Positions 61,258 to 64,000 of a DNA stretch of 64,000 nucleotides are shown here, piece by piece. The notes beneath the pieces were generated by a model. It was not told the DNA's origin. It saw only the letters and a program-made list of their open reading frames with translations, and ran no database searches. Source of the stretch: Thermococcus henrietii (GTDB lineage: Archaea > Methanobacteriota_B > Thermococci > Thermococcales > Thermococcaceae); NCBI RefSeq assembly GCF_900198835.1, contig NZ_LT900021.1, positions 124,001 through 188,000 of the forward strand. Reading direction: 5' to 3'. A program made the translations under genes and the position numbers. How positions within the stretch are numbered: the first letter of the stretch is position 1; the number at the start of each line of letters is the position of its first letter.

Positions 61258-61875
61258 AAGCTTTCCGGTTCTCTTGTACTCCCTCAGCGCTTCTTTTACC
61301 TCCTCCCTGAAACCCTCGTCGAGACCGAACTTCATGTATAACCTTTCTGAAATCGCGTTTCTGCCGACGAAGAGCATCGAAAAGGCCGAGGTTAGGTTGT
61401 TCGGCTTCCTCCAGCCGGCCTTCTCGAAGTCTATGATGTAAACGTCCTCGCCGACTATTATGTGTTTACCCCCCTGAATCTGGCCGTGGTCGAGGTAGAG
61501 CCTGTCGAGTAAGGCCGTTTTCTCGGATATTCCGAAGAGGTGACGCTTTTCAACGTCCCCGTAGAGAACGGGCTCACCATCGGCGAACTCCCTGACGAGG
61601 TAGGGCAGGCCCTCAAAGACCCCCGTGAAGAGGAGCGGGGGCGTGATTCCGAAGGGCTCTATCGCCCTCAGTATCCTCGCCTCCCTTTCAAAGTTGTTCC
61701 TCGGCGAATCCGGCCTCTGGAGCTTCACGACGACCTTTCTTCCCTTGAACTCGCCGAGGAAGACGAGGCTCGTAGTGCCTTTGGAGAACGGCCTGACCCC
61801 ACTTAACCCAAGACCCTCAAGGTGGTTCAGAAACCGCTCCAGTTTCTTACGACCGATGATGTTCTCGAACGTCAT
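61225..61875 (-). CDS. Small atypical Ser/Thr protein kinase (RIO-like, COG2112)
   Basis: 216-aa kinase fold: nucleotide loop FSKGTTSLVFLGEFKGRKVVVKLQR (ATP Lys in VVVKLQ), GPILRAIEPFGI-like helix region, catalytic loop LYLDHGQIQGGKHIIV (Asp in LDHGQ) and metal-binding IIDFEKAGWRKPNN (Asp). Family COG2112; substrate unknown. Tail-to-tail overlap of 33 nt with the membrane protein gene. Divergent from the SARD gene. Confidence 0.8.
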   Translation of the reverse strand: MTFENIIGRKKLERFLNHLEGLGLSGVRPFSKGTTSLVFLGEFKGRKVVVKLQRPDSPRNNFEREARILRAIEPFGITPPLLFTGVFEGLPYLVREFADGEPVLYGDVEKRHLFGISEKTALLDRLYLDHGQIQGGKHIIVGEDVYIIDFEKAGWRKPNNLTSAFSMLFVGRNAISERLYMKFGLDEGFREEVKEALREYKRTGKLSRLLGLLSGL

Positions 61876-61925
61876 ACTCGATAAGCTTAAATAGGTCGCG
61901 GGTTAAATATTTTTGGTGATAGCCC

Positions 61926-62153
61926 ATGGTGACGGCTTTTATTTTGATGGTTACGGCCGCTGGAAAGGAAAGGGAAGTTATGGAGAAGCTTCTCGCCATG
62001 CCAGAAGTTAAGGAGGCCTACGTCGTTTACGGCGAGTACGACCTCGTTGTCAAAGTTGAAACGGACACGCTCAAGGACCTCGACCAGTTCATAACCGAGA
62101 AGATAAGGCGCATGCCGGAAATCCAGATGACTTCGACGATGATAGCCATCTGA
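61926..62153 (+). CDS. Stand-alone Lrp/AsnC effector (RAM) domain protein
   Basis: 75-aa SARD protein, the amino-acid-binding domain of Lrp/AsnC regulators without the helix-turn-helix. VTAFILMVTAAGKEREVMEKLLAMPEVKEAYVVYGEYDLVVKVE is the domain's start. These bind amino acids and form octamers, possibly modulating Lrp regulators. GGTGATAGCC precedes ATG 61926. Followed by a convergent hairpin. Confidence 0.92.
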   Translation: MVTAFILMVTAAGKEREVMEKLLAMPEVKEAYVVYGEYDLVVKVETDTLKDLDQFITEKIRRMPEIQMTSTMIAI

Positions 62154-62181
62154 TTCTCTCGTTCTTCTCTCTACGATTCTT

Positions 62182-62201
62182 AATCTCCACAAGCGGAGAT
62201 T
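62182..62201. terminator. Hairpin AATCTCC/GGAGATT between convergent genes
   Basis: Perfect 7-bp stem with six-base loop downstream of the SARD gene and just past the permease stop; suits a two-way terminator. Confidence 0.45.
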
Positions 62202-62208
62202 GGGCTCA

Positions 62209-63731
62209 TCATCTCAGGTCGGCTTTCCTGAATTTGAGCCAGGCGATTGTGAGGTAAACCAGCGTAGGGAAAATTAGCATCGTCAAGCTCCCGGGATAGT
62301 CGAGAATCTCTGAAAGGGGCCTTGGCGGAAGGTCCCTCTTTGGAGAGACCGCCATCCCAAGCACGGTGTAGTGCAGAAAAGGACTCGGCACGGGAAGGGA
62401 GTTTTTGGCCAGAACATCAACTAACGGCTCCCCCGCCGAGTTTGAGGCCGCAATGATGGCGATTGGAATTGCAAAGCTCAGCAGGAAGGCCAGTACCAGC
62501 GAGACGAAAAGCGCCCTCCTGCCCCGCATAAAGACCGAAAGCAAATAGCCGAGCGCCAAGTACTGGACGAGCGAGAGGAAGAGAAGAAAACCGAAGACCA
62601 ATCCGACCCCAAGGGTTCTGCTCAAGGGAGCACCCAAGTGGAGGGCGTAGGCAACGAGGATGGCCAGGTAGAGGGTGGTCCCGATGAAGACGGCAGAGAT
62701 GTCGCTCAGGAGCGTTCCAAGGAAAAAGTCCCTCCTCCTCAACGGCTTGCTCAGCAGAACCCTCACAGTCCCATTCTCGATGGCCGAACTTATCGAGACC
62801 GCCCCGAGGGGGAGGACAACAAATGGTAGGAATACTCCAGCCAGAGCCGAGATTAGAGCGTTCAAAATGCCGGTAAGACCGTAAAGGGAGTTGTACTTGT
62901 CGAGAGTGGCCTTATTTAAAAACGCCATTAGGGCAGTAAAGGCGACAAAAGCCATGAAGCGCCTGCTCTGAATGCTCAGCCCGAGGAAAACACCGTGAAG
63001 CCCGCGTAGGGAGAAGGGAAACTCCGGAAGTGAGAGGGCCTCGGGGCTTCTAAGCTCCCTCCTCCGGAAGACTTCCATTCCAGCGAGCGAGAGTGCAACA
63101 TACAGAGCCAGGAGCTCCCCCACGGCGCGGTAAGAAACCGAGACGCTTTCCCCGATAGAGATTGCCCTCTCAATGTAAGCCGTCGGAATGAAGGAATAAT
63201 CGAACTTTCCGAGGAGCGGGAGCGCAATAAACGCTCCAAGCCCGAGGAAGACCCCAGAGTCACGAGAGGTCGCTAATGGAAGAAGGAGCAGGGCAATTCC
63301 GATTATACCAACCAGCGAGAGCGAAAGGGCGAGGGAGCCGATGAGATAGTCTTTAACTTCGAGACCATGAGCCAGCATCGCGAGTGTCCCGGAAACAGCT
63401 ACCCCATAGCAGAAATCAGGGCGAGTTTCAGGCCCTCAACGGCCCAGCCGAGGAAGTAGCGCCTCCTTGTGAGAGGCCTTGAGAGCATTAAGAGAACGTT
63501 GCCCCGCTCGAATTCCGAGCCAAAGTGCGAGAGGAGCAAAATTAAGAGCAGGGGAGCCAGAAGATACTTGATGAAGTTTGGATGCCACTTGGAGAGCAAA
63601 TCGGCCGTTATCCGGTAGCCGAGCCGTTCAGGAGACACGTTGGGGTAGTGGAAGGTAAACCTGTTAACGTCTATCTCGACCGCTATGGCCGGGAAGAGCG
63701 AGATAAGGAAAAGCAGAAGCTTAGTTCTCAT
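62209..63731 (-). pseudogene. ABC-2 type permease, frameshifted
   Basis: Two open frames give one protein. The 5' frame (63731-63399, ATG 63731 with GGTGGTGC upstream) codes MRTKLLLFLISLF...RGNVLLMLSRPLTRRRYFLGWAVEGLKLALISAMG and stops at TAG. The 3' frame (from 63378 to 62209) begins MLAHGLEVKDYLI and contains a permease-like ...VLLSKPLRRRDFFLGTLL repeat. Adding one G to the G4 run at 63402-63405 (minus strand) joins them into SAMGVAVSGTLAMLAHG. The second half encodes ~9 TM helices. It is either a pseudogene or a homopolymer error in the assembly. No ATPase gene is in view. Confidence 0.75.
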
Positions 63732-63894
63732 TTCGCACCACCTACAACTCACCCTGAGAAGTAAGGGATTCACCTGTAACGCCAGCACGGTGAAACGATG
63801 AGGCAATGCTTCCATAAAAGTTGGGAACTATTCTAAAGTCGCCCCCCAATCCCACCCGAAAAAAGTTAGGAAGGAGGTTTAAAAAAAGTAACCC

Positions 63895-64000
63895 TCACTT
63901 GTTCATCATCAGCCTTATCCTCTCTGCGGCATCCTTGGCCTTGTCCGAGATGTTGCTGAGAGTTCTGGCGACGTTGAGCAGGTATATCCCAGTTCCCCAG
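63895..64000 (-). CDS. C-terminus of an unidentified helical protein (5' part beyond window)
   Basis: The last 35 codons read WGTGIYLLNVARTLSNISDKAKDAAERIRLMMNK, ending with TGA at 63895-63897. The NISDKAKDAAERI pattern resembles the last helix of PhoU-like proteins, which is a weak hint. No more can be said without the upstream part. Confidence 0.45.
   Translation of the reverse strand, partial: WGTGIYLLNVARTLSNISDKAKDAAERIRLMMNK

Noticed and set aside
62205-62220. C/D box RNA at CTGAGATGATGA after the ABC permease
   Set aside because: No D box follows at a proper spacing and no upstream C box exists; the motif is just the permease stop region.
1-64000. CRISPR array or insertion sequence
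   Set aside because: No regularly spaced identical repeats of 25-40 bases and no transposase gene were seen; the 34-nt-period palindromes at 49.6 kb are only three and imperfect.

Overview
The window is chromosomal DNA of a hyperthermophilic euryarchaeon, almost certainly a Thermococcus. The POR/VOR gene order with one shared gamma subunit, TFE, archaeal NAC, Taw3, ADP-type PfkB kinases, GGTGA-type ribosome binding sites, TTTAWA-type TATA boxes about 25 nt upstream of starts, and 12-nt-spacer C/D guide RNAs all fit that genus. No rRNA, CRISPR array or complete insertion sequence was found. Two tRNAs (Ala-CGC, His-GTG) are present. The 5' and 3' edges cut an ATP-NAD-kinase-like gene and an unidentified gene.

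Layout. 0-9.4 kb: NAD-kinase-like protein, a K+ channel with a beta-helical N-domain, a radical SAM protein, an aspartate aminotransferase/decarboxylase homologue, tRNA-Ala, an M20 peptidase, a C/D sRNA, lipoate ligase, Taw3 and tRNA-His. 9.37-10.3 kb: a gene-free block made of perfect short-loop hairpins. 10.3-23.6 kb: transporter, a truncated ATPase, GcvT, a three-gene ABC export-type operon, USP, CutA, acylphosphatase, PfkB kinase, TFE and DUF2110. 23.6-31.5 kb: Mrp, CooC and a divergent Ni-CODH operon (cooF, cooS, small ferredoxin, GltD-like flavoprotein, second polyferredoxin, HycI-like protease). It ends tail-to-tail against a gene for a divergent TATA-binding protein. 31.5-37.2 kb: PorB-PorA-PorD-VorB-VorA-VorD-PorG, pyruvate and 2-ketoisovalerate ferredoxin oxidoreductases. 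37.4-49.5 kb: PiT phosphate permease, HflX, HEAT protein, an unannotated structured RNA of about 270 nt, NAC, antiporter/CBS pair, TPR protein, Ogt, TrmJ-like, ketopantoate reductase, DUF47 and SerA. 49.5-64 kb: AAA/DUF4143 ATPase behind three operator-like palindromes, fumarase (two subunits) with malic enzyme, a C/D sRNA, signal peptidase, DUF531, TPR-like protein, dipeptidase, KaiC-like ATPase, methyltransferase, S9 peptidase, small kinase, SARD protein and a frameshifted ABC-2 permease.

How genes work together. The centre of the window is a ferredoxin economy: POR and VOR reduce ferredoxin from 2-ketoacids. The CODH operon can reduce ferredoxin-like proteins from CO and carries its own NAD(P)-type flavoprotein but no hydrogenase. 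Mrp and CooC supply Fe-S and nickel assembly functions. Fumarase and malic enzyme handle C4 acids. The most unusual points are a TBP paralogue abutting the CODH operon, a large structured RNA at 41.7-42.0 kb, the hairpin array beside tRNA-His, and a CODH operon wired to a flavoprotein rather than to a hydrogenase.
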